Source: Sciscionella sediminilitoris | GTDB taxonomy: Bacteria; Actinomycetota; Actinomycetes; Mycobacteriales; Pseudonocardiaceae | Direction: 5' to 3' | Assembly (NCBI RefSeq): GCF_000737195.2 | Contig: NZ_JALM01000044.1 | Span: 1 to 43,978, forward strand | Length of the DNA stretch: 43,978 nt | Made by a program: the position numbers and the translations under genes | The notes under the pieces: generated by a model | Database searches by the model: none | The model's input: only the letters and a program-made list of their open reading frames with translations | What the model was told of the DNA's origin: nothing | Shown here: positions 1 through 8,340 of the stretch, piece by piece | Position numbering within the stretch: the stretch's first letter is position 1 | How the letters are laid out: each line of letters opens with the position of its first letter

Positions 1-2
1 CG

Positions 3-707
3 GCGGGAACGGCCGGCCGCCATGGGTGTTCCGATCTCGCCTGGACAGCCGCACGAGCAGCACTCGATCATGCGCATGTTTCGGACTCCCCCGAACGCGA
101 AAACGCTATCGCCACCCGATACCTGGTATGGGTGCTCGTGCGACAAGCTCGATTCGCCGAGGCCGAACGGGTAGCCGTAGCGGCCGCCGAACGTATCGCC
201 CCGGCCATGTTCGATCACGACATCCAACGCGCCGGAATATTCGGCAATCTCCTGTTCAACGCTGCCACCGCCGCCACCCTCGCGAACAGCCACAGCCGGG
301 CAGCCGATCTGCTCACCGAAGCTCGCACCGCTGCTGTTCGAGCTCCGGTCGACCAGATCAGCGAGGCCGCCATCTTCGGACAACGCGTCGCTGCGCTCCA
401 AACCATCGAGCACACTATCCGCGCCGGAGAACCCGACATGGCCTTGCGCCAGGCAGCGGTAGTTCCCGACGGGCGAACACCAGCGTTCTGGGAAGCCGGG
501 CATCACCTCATGCTGGCCGCTGCCGAACTAGAACTTCGACAGCGTGACAACGCTTTTGCCCGGCTCACCAAGGCAGTGAGCCTCGCTCCCGGATGGGCTC
601 CCACTCAGCCACTCGGACGTCGCATCATGCGCGCTCTGGTCGATCGCGCACCTCGCCGCCGTAACCCTGAATTCGCTCGCCTTGCCACCATCTACCAAGC
701 GGTATAA
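3..707 (+). CDS. C-terminal part of a TPR-like regulatory protein (5' truncated by window edge)
   Basis: The reading frame is open from the first codons of the window to a TAA at 705-707, so the visible 234 residues are the C-terminal part of a longer protein. A GTG at 132 exists, but coding-like sequence (ARAALDHAH..., then NAIATRYLVWVLVRQARF) continues upstream of it, so 132 is not the true start. The sequence is Ala/Arg/Leu-rich and helical, with spaced pairs such as ARFAEAERVAVAAAERI and SRAADLLTEA that look like degenerate TPR helices. Actinobacterial XRE-type helix-turn-helix regulators often end in such a domain, but the DNA-binding part would lie outside the window, so this identity is inferred. 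There are no clear operon partners; the next gene is convergent. Confidence 0.6.
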   Translation, partial: AGTAGRHGCSDLAWTAARAALDHAHVSDSPERENAIATRYLVWVLVRQARFAEAERVAVAAAERIAPAMFDHDIQRAGIFGNLLFNAATAATLANSHSRAADLLTEARTAAVRAPVDQISEAAIFGQRVAALQTIEHTIRAGEPDMALRQAAVVPDGRTPAFWEAGHHLMLAAAELELRQRDNAFARLTKAVSLAPGWAPTQPLGRRIMRALVDRAPRRRNPEFARLATIYQAV

Positions 708-736
708 GCCTTGTGCTGGCGCCCGCACCGCAGAGC

Positions 737-1363
737 TCACCAGCTCTGCAGCAGCTGTTCGGCGAGCAGCGCGAGACCGATCAGGATCATGGCGGCCCCG
801 GAGACTCGGCTGATTCCCCGCGCCAGTCGCGGTTTGGTGCCGAGCACATCGCGGGCGAGTAGCCCGACGCCGAAGTAGACGCAGGCGCACACCAGCAGGT
901 GCACGCAGCCGAGCAGCACGGTCTGCACGGTGACGGGCCAGTGCGCCTGGCGGCTGAGGAACTGCGGCAGCACGGCGAGGTAGAGCATCAGCGCCTTGGG
1001 GTTGAGTCCGCTGACCCCGGCACCGCGCAGCAGCACACCGCCGGGGGAACCGGGTCCGTTCGCCCCGTCCCCGGTGTTCGCGGTCCCGGGACGCACGAGG
1101 GTCTGCACGCCGAGCAGCAGCAGGTACCCGGCCCCGGCGACGGTGAGGCCGGTGAGCAGCGCGGGGTTGGCGGCGACGAGCGCGGCGAGCCCGAGCACCA
1201 CGAGCAGGGTGTGCCCGACGTAGCCGAGCAGCAGTCCGCCGACCGCCGGGGTGACGAAGCGGCCGCGCAGCCCGGCAGCGATCGCATAGGCCCAATCCGC
1301 GCCGGGCGTCAGCACCAGCAGTACATCCACCCCGAGGAAGGCACCGACCATGCCTGCGTTCAC
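737..1363 (-). CDS. LysE/RhtB-family amino-acid exporter
   Basis: This 208-residue integral membrane protein is of the usual LysE/RhtB length. It starts with the family-typical N-terminal segment (FLGVDVLLVLTPGADWAYAIAAG), in which the LTPG motif is diagnostic, and has the central GLNPKAL motif that follows the cytoplasmic loop. About six hydrophobic segments are visible. Family members export amino acids or related small molecules using the proton gradient. It is divergently transcribed from an Lrp/AsnC regulator at 1469, a common arrangement in which the regulator senses the amino acid and controls the exporter. The substrate cannot be read from the sequence. The ATG at 1361-1363 is preceded by a purine-rich GAGAAAGGTGGGA stretch. 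Confidence 0.9.
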   Translation of the reverse strand: MNAGMVGAFLGVDVLLVLTPGADWAYAIAAGLRGRFVTPAVGGLLLGYVGHTLLVVLGLAALVAANPALLTGLTVAGAGYLLLLGVQTLVRPGTANTGDGANGPGSPGGVLLRGAGVSGLNPKALMLYLAVLPQFLSRQAHWPVTVQTVLLGCVHLLVCACVYFGVGLLARDVLGTKPRLARGISRVSGAAMILIGLALLAEQLLQSW

Positions 1364-1468
1364 CGTGTTCCCACCTTTCTCCCTCGAGAGGTGAGACTAG
1401 GCGGGTTTTCCGGGCAGATGGCTGCAAATCGATGCGCTATCCCCGCCACAGCCGGTAGGATTTTGCGC

Positions 1469-1924
1469 ATGGATGCCGTTGACGAGAAGATCCTTGCTGA
1501 GCTACAGCAGGATGGCAGGCTGACGGTCACCGAGCTGGCGGAGCGGGTCAATCTGTCCGCCTCACCCGCCCACCGCAGGCTGCGCGAGCTCGAACGCTCC
1601 GGAGCGATCCGCGGTTATCAGGCGATCGTGGACGCGGACGCGCTCGGGCTGGGTTTCGAGGCGCTGGTGTTCATCACGATGCGGCTGGAGGACCGGGACA
1701 CGGTGGACCGGTTCGAGTCCGCACTCACCGAGGTGCCGCATCTCCAGCAGGCGCAACGGCTCTTCGGTGATCCGGACTATCTGCTGCGCGTGCTGACCAC
1801 GGATCTGGCCGCGTACCAACGGCTCTACGATGAGCACCTGGCCACGCTCCCCGGGGTGCAGCACATCACATCCACACTGGTGATGAAGCAGGTCGTCGCC
1901 GAGCGTCCGCTACGAAGGCATTGA
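1469..1924 (+). CDS. Lrp/AsnC-family transcriptional regulator
   Basis: This 151-residue protein has the classic Lrp/AsnC layout. An N-terminal winged helix-turn-helix (about residues 1-60, MDAVDEKILAELQQDGRLT then ELAERVNLSASPAHRRLREL) is followed by a RAM effector-binding domain (about 65-145) with the expected GDPDYLLRV core. Such proteins form dimers or octamers and respond to amino acids. The start is the ATG at 1469, with GGTAGGA eight bases upstream; an open frame continues further 5' but overlaps the lysE-like gene antisense and lacks this signal. The likely target is the divergent LysE-type exporter. The methyltransferase gene begins 21 bases after its stop and may be co-transcribed. 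Confidence 0.92.
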   Translation: MDAVDEKILAELQQDGRLTVTELAERVNLSASPAHRRLRELERSGAIRGYQAIVDADALGLGFEALVFITMRLEDRDTVDRFESALTEVPHLQQAQRLFGDPDYLLRVLTTDLAAYQRLYDEHLATLPGVQHITSTLVMKQVVAERPLRRH

Positions 1925-1945
1925 ACCGACCGCGAAGGAGGGGCC

Positions 1946-2791
1946 ATGACGACGCCGAACGGGGTCGGGCTGACCTCGGTACTGGTCGCCGAGGCACGGG
2001 CACGGGAATCCCGGCGGGCCGACCGGCTCTTCGAGGATCCGTTCGCGCAGCGGTTCGTGGACGCCTCCGGGTGGCAGCCGAGTGCGGAATCGAGGCGGAC
2101 CACCGCGGACCGCTACGGGTTCACCTGGGTCAGTCTGCGGACCCGGTTCCTCGACGATGTACTCCGCGAGGCACTGGACGACGGCTGCACGCAGGTCGTC
2201 CTGCTCGGTGCGGGCCTGGACACCCGGGCACTGCGGCTGGGGATCGAGGTTCCGGTGTTCGAACTGGACACCGCGGAGGTGCACGCGTTCAAGCGTTCGG
2301 TGCTGCACGAGCCTTCGAGCCGGGTGGAGGTGGTCGCCGATCTGCGCGAGGACTGGCCGGATACCTTGCGCGCCTTGGGGTTCCGCGCCGACCGGCGGAC
2401 CGCATGGATCGCCGAGGGGGTCCTGCTCTACCTGAGCGCGGCGGAGGTCGAGGCCGTACTGACGCAGGTGAGCGCACTGTCCGTCCCGGGAAGCGTCTTC
2501 GGCACCACCCTCACCCCGGCCGGGTACCTCGACCGGATCGAGACGCCGGCCGAACCGGACGGTGATCCGCTGGCCCCGGGCAATGTCGCGGCGATGTGGC
2601 GCTCCGACGGTCCGGCCGACCCCGCCGGGTGGTTCGCCGGATTCGGCTGGCGCGCCACGGTGTTCCGGCCAGGAGAACGAGCACGGGCCTACGGGCGGGA
2701 TTTCCCGGACAATCCCAACCCGAACCGGCTGCTCGTCTCGGCCGTGCGGGAGACACCGGCCCCGCGCCCGGACACCGGCACGCCGCGCTAA
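1946..2791 (+). CDS. class I SAM-dependent methyltransferase (TIGR00027/LCMT-like family)
   Basis: The 281-residue protein matches the actinobacterial 'putative S-adenosylmethionine-dependent methyltransferase' family related to leucine carboxyl methyltransferases. Hallmarks are the N-terminal ARARESRRADRLFEDPFA segment, the SAM-binding motif VVLLGAGLDTRALR (about residues 87-100), the acidic end of strand 2 (VFELDTAEVHAFK) and the post-I region WIAEGVLLYLS. The start ATG at 1946 follows a strong AAGGAGG at 1934-1940. Members are numerous in mycobacteria and relatives; their substrates are mostly unknown and nothing here identifies one. It lies just downstream of the Lrp/AsnC gene and 32 bases before a DUF445 gene. 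Confidence 0.88.
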   Translation: MTTPNGVGLTSVLVAEARARESRRADRLFEDPFAQRFVDASGWQPSAESRRTTADRYGFTWVSLRTRFLDDVLREALDDGCTQVVLLGAGLDTRALRLGIEVPVFELDTAEVHAFKRSVLHEPSSRVEVVADLREDWPDTLRALGFRADRRTAWIAEGVLLYLSAAEVEAVLTQVSALSVPGSVFGTTLTPAGYLDRIETPAEPDGDPLAPGNVAAMWRSDGPADPAGWFAGFGWRATVFRPGERARAYGRDFPDNPNPNRLLVSAVRETPAPRPDTGTPR

Positions 2792-2823
2792 CCTCTCGAA
2801 CACGAGAAACGCAGGGAGGTGCG

Positions 2824-3978
2824 GTGCTTACCGAGATCGCCACAACGCCCCTGCCCTATCTCGCCTTCCCGGTGCTCGGCGCGCTCGCCGGGTTCATCGC
2901 CCTGTCCCTCGGCTGGTTCCTCGCCTACGGCCTGGACCGCCACTCGGTGCTCACCGCGCACTCCGGGCCGATCGCGAACCGCATCGCACACCTGGTCGCC
3001 GCGGAGTTGAGCGCGCAGGAGCTGCTCTCCCGCATCGATCCGGAGACAGTGGCCGCGCGGCTGGACGGCCCGCTGCGCAAACTGGTCGACGAGACCACGG
3101 TCGAGCTGATGCAGCGGCACAAACCGGACCTGTGGGAGCTGCTGCCGCTGCGGATCAAGCGGGTGGTGATCGAACGTGCCCGGGACCGGGCGCCCGAGTT
3201 GGCCAGCGCGGTACTGGCCGCGCTCGAGGCGGATGCCGGGGATGTGCTCGAGCTCGAACCTCTCATCCAGCGGGTGCTCAGCGAGGATCCGGTGCTGCTC
3301 GCCAGGATCGGCCGGGAGGTGAGTACACCGATCCGGAACGCGCACACCCGTCGCGGAACACTGTTCTCGTTTCTGATCGGTGTTCTGGAAATCCCGCTCG
3401 TCGCCGGTACCCACTCCGCGCTGGCCGCCGCCCTCGCCCCGCTGGTGCTCGTTCCCGCGGCACGCTGGCTCGCCGGGCTGCGGCTGCCTGCCGATCTGGA
3501 ACACAGCCGGGCACGGATCGCGGCCGCACTCGGCGAACGCATCGCCGATCCGGTGCTCGGCTTCGGCAACATCATCACCGAGCTCGTCTCCGGCCCGCGC
3601 AGCGAACGGGTGCGCCAGCTGGTCCGCAGGGAGGTCACCTCGGCCATCGACGCACAGGCCAGCGTGGCGAAACCACTCGTCTCCGCCGCACTCGGCGCGA
3701 ACAAGTTCCAGCACATCAAGCGCGGGGCCGCGGAACGCGCACTGTCCGGGGCGCCCGCGCTCACCCGGCTCGTCGACGAGTACGCCGAGGAGTCCATGCA
3801 GGTGCGTGCCGCGCTCGCGTTCCGGCTGCGGCGCACTCCGGTGGACCGGCTCGAACCGCCGCTGCGCGCGGTGCTCGCCGCGGCGCGGGCGCGCTGCTAC
3901 CTGATCGCGGTGCTCATCGCCCTCGTGCTCGGCGGGGCGCAGTTCGCGATCACCGCGGGAATGCCTGGCGTATCCTGA
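2824..3978 (+). CDS. DUF445-family membrane protein, divergent paralogue
   Basis: This is a 384-residue protein from the GTG at 2824, which follows AGGGAGGT; the frame is open further upstream but inside the methyltransferase gene. It has an N-terminal membrane segment (about residues 10-35), a long helical soluble part, a hydrophobic hairpin near the middle (FSFLIGVLEIPLVAG then ALAPLVLVPAA) and a C-terminal membrane segment (LIAVLIALVLGGAQF). Shared blocks with the next gene (LWELLPLRIKRVVIERA; DEYAEE; SAIDAQASVAKP) show the two are tandem paralogues. It lacks the conserved GYVTKRVAIEMMFKP-type motif after the first membrane helix that the second copy keeps. The DUF445 family has no established function. 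Confidence 0.8.
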   Translation: MLTEIATTPLPYLAFPVLGALAGFIALSLGWFLAYGLDRHSVLTAHSGPIANRIAHLVAAELSAQELLSRIDPETVAARLDGPLRKLVDETTVELMQRHKPDLWELLPLRIKRVVIERARDRAPELASAVLAALEADAGDVLELEPLIQRVLSEDPVLLARIGREVSTPIRNAHTRRGTLFSFLIGVLEIPLVAGTHSALAAALAPLVLVPAARWLAGLRLPADLEHSRARIAAALGERIADPVLGFGNIITELVSGPRSERVRQLVRREVTSAIDAQASVAKPLVSAALGANKFQHIKRGAAERALSGAPALTRLVDEYAEESMQVRAALAFRLRRTPVDRLEPPLRAVLAAARARCYLIAVLIALVLGGAQFAITAGMPGVS

Positions 3979-4022
3979 TGCGATGATTCCCGCGACCGGG
4001 CCATCTGGGGAGGTGGGCTTGC

Positions 4023-5255
4023 ATGCACGAGTTGCTCGTCGATTTTCGCGAGCACTGGCTGGTCTATTCTTCGATGCCGATCATCGCCGCGGTGATCGGG
4101 TATGTCACCAAGCGGGTCGCCATCGAAATGATGTTCAAGCCGATTGAATTCGTCGGTATTCCGGATACCAAGATCGGCTGGCAGGGCGTCCTCCCGGCGA
4201 ACGCGCGGCGGATGGCCACCATCGCGATGGATCTGCTGATGAGCAAACTCGTGCAGCCACGAGAGATCTTCGGCAGGCTCGATCCGGACCAGATCGCGGC
4301 CGAACTCGAGAAACCGCTGTTGGCCACGGTGGACGACATCACAAGGGATGTACTCGAGCGCTATGAGCCGAACGTCTGGGAGATGCTGCCGCGCGGCGCG
4401 CAATCGCTGCTCATCAAGCGCGTGCAGGCGCAAGCCCCGCGGGTGATCAAGAGCCTCACCAAGGAATTGCGCACCGATATCGAGGCCGTGCTCGATGTCC
4501 GGGAAATGGCGATCAACGCGTGCACAAGGGACAAGCGCCTGCTCAATCGGCTGCTGAAAGAGGCGGGCGGCCCGGAATTCCGCTTCATCGCGCGCAGCGG
4601 TGTCTACTTCGGTCTCATCATCGGCGTGATCCAGATGTTCACCTGGGCGCTCACCAAAGAAGAGCTGATCATGCCCATATTCGGTTTCTTCGTCGGATTC
4701 ATCACCGACTGGCTGGCGCTGAAACTGATTTTCTTCCCCCGGGAACCGGTGCGCGTTCTCGGCCTCACCTTCCAGGGCAAGTTCCAGAAGCGGCGCACCC
4801 AGGTCGCCGCGGACTACGGGCGGCTGATCGCCTCCGAGGTGCTCACCGTGCACAACGTGCTCGAGGCCGCGATCACCGGTCCCCGCTCGGACAAGCTGTT
4901 CGCGATGATCCAGCGCGTCGTGCAGCAGACCATCGACGAGCAGGCGAGCTTCGCGAAACCGTTCCTGGTGCTCGCCACCGGGACCGACACCTACAGGCAG
5001 ATGAAGCAGACGGCCGCCGAACAGGTCATGGCCAAGGTCCCGGACACGATCCGGCACATCGAGGGCTACGCCACCGCGACCCTCGACGTGCAGGGCACCA
5101 TCGTGCGCGGAATGAGCCAGCTCGACCCGATCGAGTACGAGGGGCTGCTGCGCCCGGCCTTCAAACAGGACGAGTGGAAGCTGATCCTGGTCGGCGCGGT
5201 CATCGGCGGCCTGGTCGGTGAACTGCAGACCCTGCTGGTCACCAACGCCGCCTAG
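4023..5255 (+). CDS. DUF445-family membrane protein
   Basis: The 410-residue protein is the canonical member of the tandem pair. The first membrane helix is followed directly by GYVTKRVAIEMMFKP, a family signature. A long helical stalk, a second hydrophobic region (about residues 195-240, with a second copy of the motif in the form FITDWLALKLIFFP) and a C-terminal membrane anchor (LILVGAVIGGLVGELQTLLV) follow. The internal repetition of the 'T-(D/K)-x-x-A-x-(K/E)-x-x-F-x-P' motif is normal for this family. The start ATG at 4023 has GGGGAGGTGG upstream. It is probably transcribed with the preceding paralogue. Its stop overlaps the stop of the convergent tetR gene by four bases (CTAG). Function is unknown; the family is often described as envelope-associated. 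Confidence 0.85.
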   Translation: MHELLVDFREHWLVYSSMPIIAAVIGYVTKRVAIEMMFKPIEFVGIPDTKIGWQGVLPANARRMATIAMDLLMSKLVQPREIFGRLDPDQIAAELEKPLLATVDDITRDVLERYEPNVWEMLPRGAQSLLIKRVQAQAPRVIKSLTKELRTDIEAVLDVREMAINACTRDKRLLNRLLKEAGGPEFRFIARSGVYFGLIIGVIQMFTWALTKEELIMPIFGFFVGFITDWLALKLIFFPREPVRVLGLTFQGKFQKRRTQVAADYGRLIASEVLTVHNVLEAAITGPRSDKLFAMIQRVVQQTIDEQASFAKPFLVLATGTDTYRQMKQTAAEQVMAKVPDTIRHIEGYATATLDVQGTIVRGMSQLDPIEYEGLLRPAFKQDEWKLILVGAVIGGLVGELQTLLVTNAA

Positions 5256-5878
5256 ACTCCGAGTCCGCCGGAAAGGGTGCGCACGAGCCGGGCGGCGAAT
5301 CCCTCGGGCGCCGCGGGATCACCGGCGAAGTTCCCCAGGAAGGCCTGTTGCAGGCAGGCGCCGAGCAACAGCGCGGCGGCCGCTTCCGGATCCGCGGCCG
5401 CCGCGATCCCGCCCGCCGCCTGCTCGGCAGCGAGGTACCCGGCGACCGCATCGCGCACCGCGTGCGGACCCGCGCCCACCGCGTACAGGGCGCTGCGGTG
5501 CGCCGCGAGCAGTTCCGGTTCGGCGAACAGGGCGGCAGCCATCGGAAAGGTCTCGCCGTAGAAATCGAGTGCGGCCTGCGCGACCTCCTCGAGCGTCTCG
5601 GTCACCGCGCCCTCGCCCGCCCGCTCCCCGAGCCCGGCCAGCAGTGCGGCCAGCTCACCGGGCACCCGTTCGTGCAGCACCCCGATGAACAGCTCGGTCT
5701 TGTCCCGGAAGTGCTTGTACAGCGTGGCCTCCGAGTAACCCGCCTGCTTGGCGATCTCCTTCGTGGTCGCCCGCGCCAGGCCGCGACTCCGCATCACCTG
5801 CGCCGCCCCGTCGAGGATCCGTTCCCTGGTGCTTGACAACTCCCGCCCTCGTCCCAATAGTGGTGAGTAAGTATTCAC
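5252..5878 (-). CDS. TetR-family transcriptional repressor
   Basis: The 208-residue frame has an N-terminal TetR helix-turn-helix (TRERILDGAAQVMRSRGLARATTKEIAKQAGYSEATLYKHF, about residues 17-57) and a variable helical ligand domain. It is divergent from a GDSL hydrolase, with a near-perfect palindrome between them that overlaps the annotated GTG at 5876-5878. The true start is uncertain: if the transcript begins at that GTG it is leaderless. A TTG at 5837-5839, preceded by a GAGGGCGGGAG stretch, would instead give a 195-residue protein that keeps the whole DNA-binding domain. By position it most likely represses itself and the hydrolase. Its effector is unknown. Its stop overlaps the DUF445 stop. 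Confidence 0.9.
   Translation of the reverse strand: MNTYSPLLGRGRELSSTRERILDGAAQVMRSRGLARATTKEIAKQAGYSEATLYKHFRDKTELFIGVLHERVPGELAALLAGLGERAGEGAVTETLEEVAQAALDFYGETFPMAAALFAEPELLAAHRSALYAVGAGPHAVRDAVAGYLAAEQAAGGIAAAADPEAAAALLLGACLQQAFLGNFAGDPAAPEGFAARLVRTLSGGLGV
5833..5861 (+). promoter_or_regulatory. sigma-70-type promoter for the GDSL hydrolase
   Basis: TTGACA at 5833-5838 is a perfect -35 element. After a 17-base spacer, AATAGT at 5856-5861 is a 4/6 match to TATAAT. Transcription would start near 5868, inside the adjacent palindrome, so TetR binding would block initiation. It lies within the N-terminal codons of the divergent tetR frame, which supports a later tetR start. Confidence 0.55.
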
Positions 5879-5883
5879 TCACC
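5862..5883. promoter_or_regulatory. TetR operator palindrome
   Basis: The half-sites GGTGAGT (5862-5868) and ACTCACC (5877-5883) are exact inverted repeats separated by eight bases, and the inner bases are partly symmetric. Size and position, between a tetR gene and a divergent target and covering the predicted transcription start, are typical for a TetR-family operator. Confidence 0.7.
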
Positions 5884-5912
5884 TTAGCACGGCGAATACC
5901 CCGGAGGAACAC

Positions 5913-6623
5913 ATGTCCGAAACCACCGTTGTCTGCCTCGGCGACAGCATCACCCGGGGCCAGGTCAGCGTGCCCTACGTGGACCTGCTGCGCAGCCGGT
6001 TCCCGGAGCACCGCATCGTCAACGCCGGGGTGAACTACGACCTCGCCTACAACGCGCTCGGCCGCCTCGAGCAGGTGATCGCCGAGCGACCGGATGTGGT
6101 CACGGTGCTGCTGGGCACCAACGATGCGAACGCCACCCTCAGCGAGCGCAATCGCCGGATGATGACCAGGACCCGCAAACTGCCCACCCGCCCGACCGCG
6201 CAGTGGTTCCGGGAGAACCTGGAGGCCATCGTGACCCGGCTCGGCGCGGAGACCGGTGCCCGCATCGCACTGCTCGGGCTCCCGGTGATCGGCGAGGAGC
6301 TCGACTCGGAACCGCTGCGGCGGGCGGGCGAGTACAGCGGGATCGTGCGCGAGGTCGCCGCCGCGCACGACTGCGCCTATCTCCCGCTGCACGAGCGCCA
6401 GGTGGAGTATCTGCGCGCGACCGGACACCGGCCGGGAACCCGGTACCGCGACGGAATGCTGCTCTCCTCGACCGCGGCCACCCAGCATTTCGTGCTGCGC
6501 CGTGAATTCGACGCGATCTCGGCGGGCCGCGGCCTGCTGCTGAGCACCGACACGGTGCACCAGAACAGCACCGGGGCGCGGATGATCGCCGAGCTGATCG
6601 CCGAGTTCGTCGAAGTCGGCTAG
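5913..6623 (+). CDS. SGNH/GDSL-family hydrolase
   Basis: The 236-residue cytoplasmic-looking protein has the SGNH blocks in order: GDSIT near residue 10 (nucleophile Ser), the block II Gly in NAGVNYD, GTNDAN (block III Asn) and a C-terminal DTVHQNSTGA with the Asp-x-x-His pair of block V. These enzymes hydrolyse esters or acyl groups; the natural substrate is unknown. No signal peptide is seen. ATG 5913 follows CCGGAGGAAC. Control by the divergent TetR repressor is strongly suggested by the operator at 5862-5883. Its stop codon overlaps that of the convergent permease gene by four bases (CTAG). Confidence 0.88.
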   Translation: MSETTVVCLGDSITRGQVSVPYVDLLRSRFPEHRIVNAGVNYDLAYNALGRLEQVIAERPDVVTVLLGTNDANATLSERNRRMMTRTRKLPTRPTAQWFRENLEAIVTRLGAETGARIALLGLPVIGEELDSEPLRRAGEYSGIVREVAAAHDCAYLPLHERQVEYLRATGHRPGTRYRDGMLLSSTAATQHFVLRREFDAISAGRGLLLSTDTVHQNSTGARMIAELIAEFVEVG

Positions 6624-7474
6624 GTGGCGATGGCCGGAGTGGCGTACTGCGGCCGGGTCCGGGCGAACACCCGGCAGCCGAGGTAGATCAGGAACGAGAT
6701 CGTGGTGACGAAGGCACTCACCGGAGCACCGGGTGCGAGCGAGAGCACGATCCCGCCGAGCATCGAGACCTCCGCGAAGATCACCGCGAGCACCGTGGTG
6801 ACCAGCGGACTGGAGCTCACCCGCGCGGCGGCCGCCCCCGGGGTGATCATCAGCGCGACCACGAGCAGCGCGCCGACGGTCTGCACCCCCAGCGAGGTCG
6901 CCACCCCGACGAGTACCGCGAACAGCGGGTTGAGCAGCTTGGTCGGCACCCCGCGTGCGGTGGCCATCTCGGGATCCACACTGGAGAACAGCACCGGGCG
7001 GTAGATCAGCGCGAGCACCACGAGCACCACGAGCGTGCACGTGATCATCAGGGTCAGGTCCGGGCCCTGGAGGCTGATGATCTGGCCGACGAGCAGGCCG
7101 AACTTGTTCGAGCCGCGCCCCGGATAGAGCCACAGCAACAGGATCCCGATGCCGAGGCCGAAGGAGAGCACCGCACCGATCACCGAATCCCGTTCGCTGC
7201 CCCGGCGCGCGAGCAGGCCGAGCGCGAGCGCGATGAGCACCGCGGCACCGAGCGCGCCGTACTGCACCCCGATCCCGGCCAGCAGCGCCGCCGCCCCACC
7301 GGCGAACGCGATCTCCGAGGTCGCGTGCACCGAGAACGCCATGCCACGGGCCACGATCAGCGGACCGATCAGCCCGGCGACCAAGCCGAGCAGGGCACCG
7401 GCGAGCAGGGCCTGCTGCACGAAGCCGAACCCGAGCAGTTCGCCGGTCGTGCCGAAGTCGAACAGCTTGCCCAT
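6620..7474 (-). CDS. znuB: zinc/manganese ABC transporter permease (ZnuB-like)
   Basis: This 284-residue, roughly eight-helix membrane protein belongs to the ABC-3 family that imports Zn or Mn (ZnuB, MntB). The start is the ATG at 7472-7474, which forms an ATGA overlap with the stop of the upstream ATPase gene; the frame is open ten codons further but without a better signal. Visible features are long hydrophobic segments, AFSVHATSEIAFAGGAAALLAGIG near the N terminus and the ABC-3 signature region VGVATSLGVQTVGALLVVALMITPGAAAA. It is the third gene of a binding protein-ATPase-permease operon. Metal preference is open because of the binding protein's ligand set. Confidence 0.88.
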   Translation of the reverse strand: MGKLFDFGTTGELLGFGFVQQALLAGALLGLVAGLIGPLIVARGMAFSVHATSEIAFAGGAAALLAGIGVQYGALGAAVLIALALGLLARRGSERDSVIGAVLSFGLGIGILLLWLYPGRGSNKFGLLVGQIISLQGPDLTLMITCTLVVLVVLALIYRPVLFSSVDPEMATARGVPTKLLNPLFAVLVGVATSLGVQTVGALLVVALMITPGAAAARVSSSPLVTTVLAVIFAEVSMLGGIVLSLAPGAPVSAFVTTISFLIYLGCRVFARTRPQYATPAIAT

Positions 7475-8340
7475 CAGTCCTCCCCCTCCTCCGCGTGGTG
7501 GCACCCGGCCTCGTCCGCGCCGACCACGACCAGCTTTTCCCGTACCCGCACCACTTCGACCGGGGAACGGTAAAGCTCGGTGAGCGTCTCGGTGGTCATC
7601 ACCTCGGCGGGCGCACCGATCCGGAACCGCCCGTCGACCAGGTAGAGAATGCGGTCGGCGAACTTGAGCACCGGGTTGATCTCGTGGGTCACGAACACCA
7701 CCGCCGCACCGGATTCCCGGGCCGCGGTCCCGATGAGCTCACTCACCGAATGCTGATGGGCGAGGTCGAGGGAGAGCAGCGGTTCATCGCAGAGCAGCAC
7801 ATCCGGTTCGCCGACAAGGGCCTGGGCCACCCGCAGCCGCTGCTGTTCGCCCCCGGAGAGTGCGCCGATCGGGCGGTCGGCGTACTCGCTCGCGCCGACC
7901 GCGGCCAGCGCTGCCTCGACTTTCTCGCGCCGCTGCTTCCGCGCGCGCAGTCCGATCCCCCAGCGGTGCCCGTCCAGGCCGAGCCCGACCAGATCGCGCC
8001 CGCGCACCGAATACGAACCGCCCAGGGTTTTCTGCTGCGGCACGTATCCGACCCTGCGATTGCCCGCACCGGCCGCCTCGCCCGCCACGGCCACGCTGCC
8101 CCCGGTCAGCCCCTGCAGGCCGAGCAGCACCCGCAGCAGGCTGGTCTTGCCCGAACCGTTCGGGCCGAGCACGACGAGGAATTCCCCCTGCGCGACCGAG
8201 AGGTTCAGCCCCTCCCACAACGTGCGCTTGCCGAACCCGAGTCCGGCATCACGCAGCTCGATCGCGGACGGTTCCCCAGACGGAATTCCTTGTGCCACAC
8301 CGACTTCCCGTGCAGCGGTCATCGTGCTCGCCCCTCTCAT
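7474..8340 (-). CDS. znuC: zinc/manganese ABC transporter ATPase (ZnuC-like)
   Basis: This 288-residue ABC ATPase has a Walker A (GPNGSGKTS), Q-loop (VPQQK), signature (LSGGEQQR), Walker B (VLLCDEP) and switch His (VTHE), all intact. It energises import through the adjacent permease. The ATG at 8338-8340 overlaps the stop of the binding-protein gene (ATGA); a second in-frame ATG six codons later (8320-8322) is possible. Downstream it overlaps the permease by ATGA, so the three genes are translationally coupled. The C-terminal tail contains a short acidic/His stretch (GCHHAEEGED), possibly metal-binding. Confidence 0.9.
   Translation of the reverse strand: MRGASTMTAAREVGVAQGIPSGEPSAIELRDAGLGFGKRTLWEGLNLSVAQGEFLVVLGPNGSGKTSLLRVLLGLQGLTGGSVAVAGEAAGAGNRRVGYVPQQKTLGGSYSVRGRDLVGLGLDGHRWGIGLRARKQRREKVEAALAAVGASEYADRPIGALSGGEQQRLRVAQALVGEPDVLLCDEPLLSLDLAHQHSVSELIGTAARESGAAVVFVTHEINPVLKFADRILYLVDGRFRIGAPAEVMTTETLTELYRSPVEVVRVREKLVVVGADEAGCHHAEEGED

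Noticed and set aside
132-707. GTG at 132 as start of the first gene
   Set aside because: The frame is open and coding-like back to the window edge, so the gene is truncated by the window.
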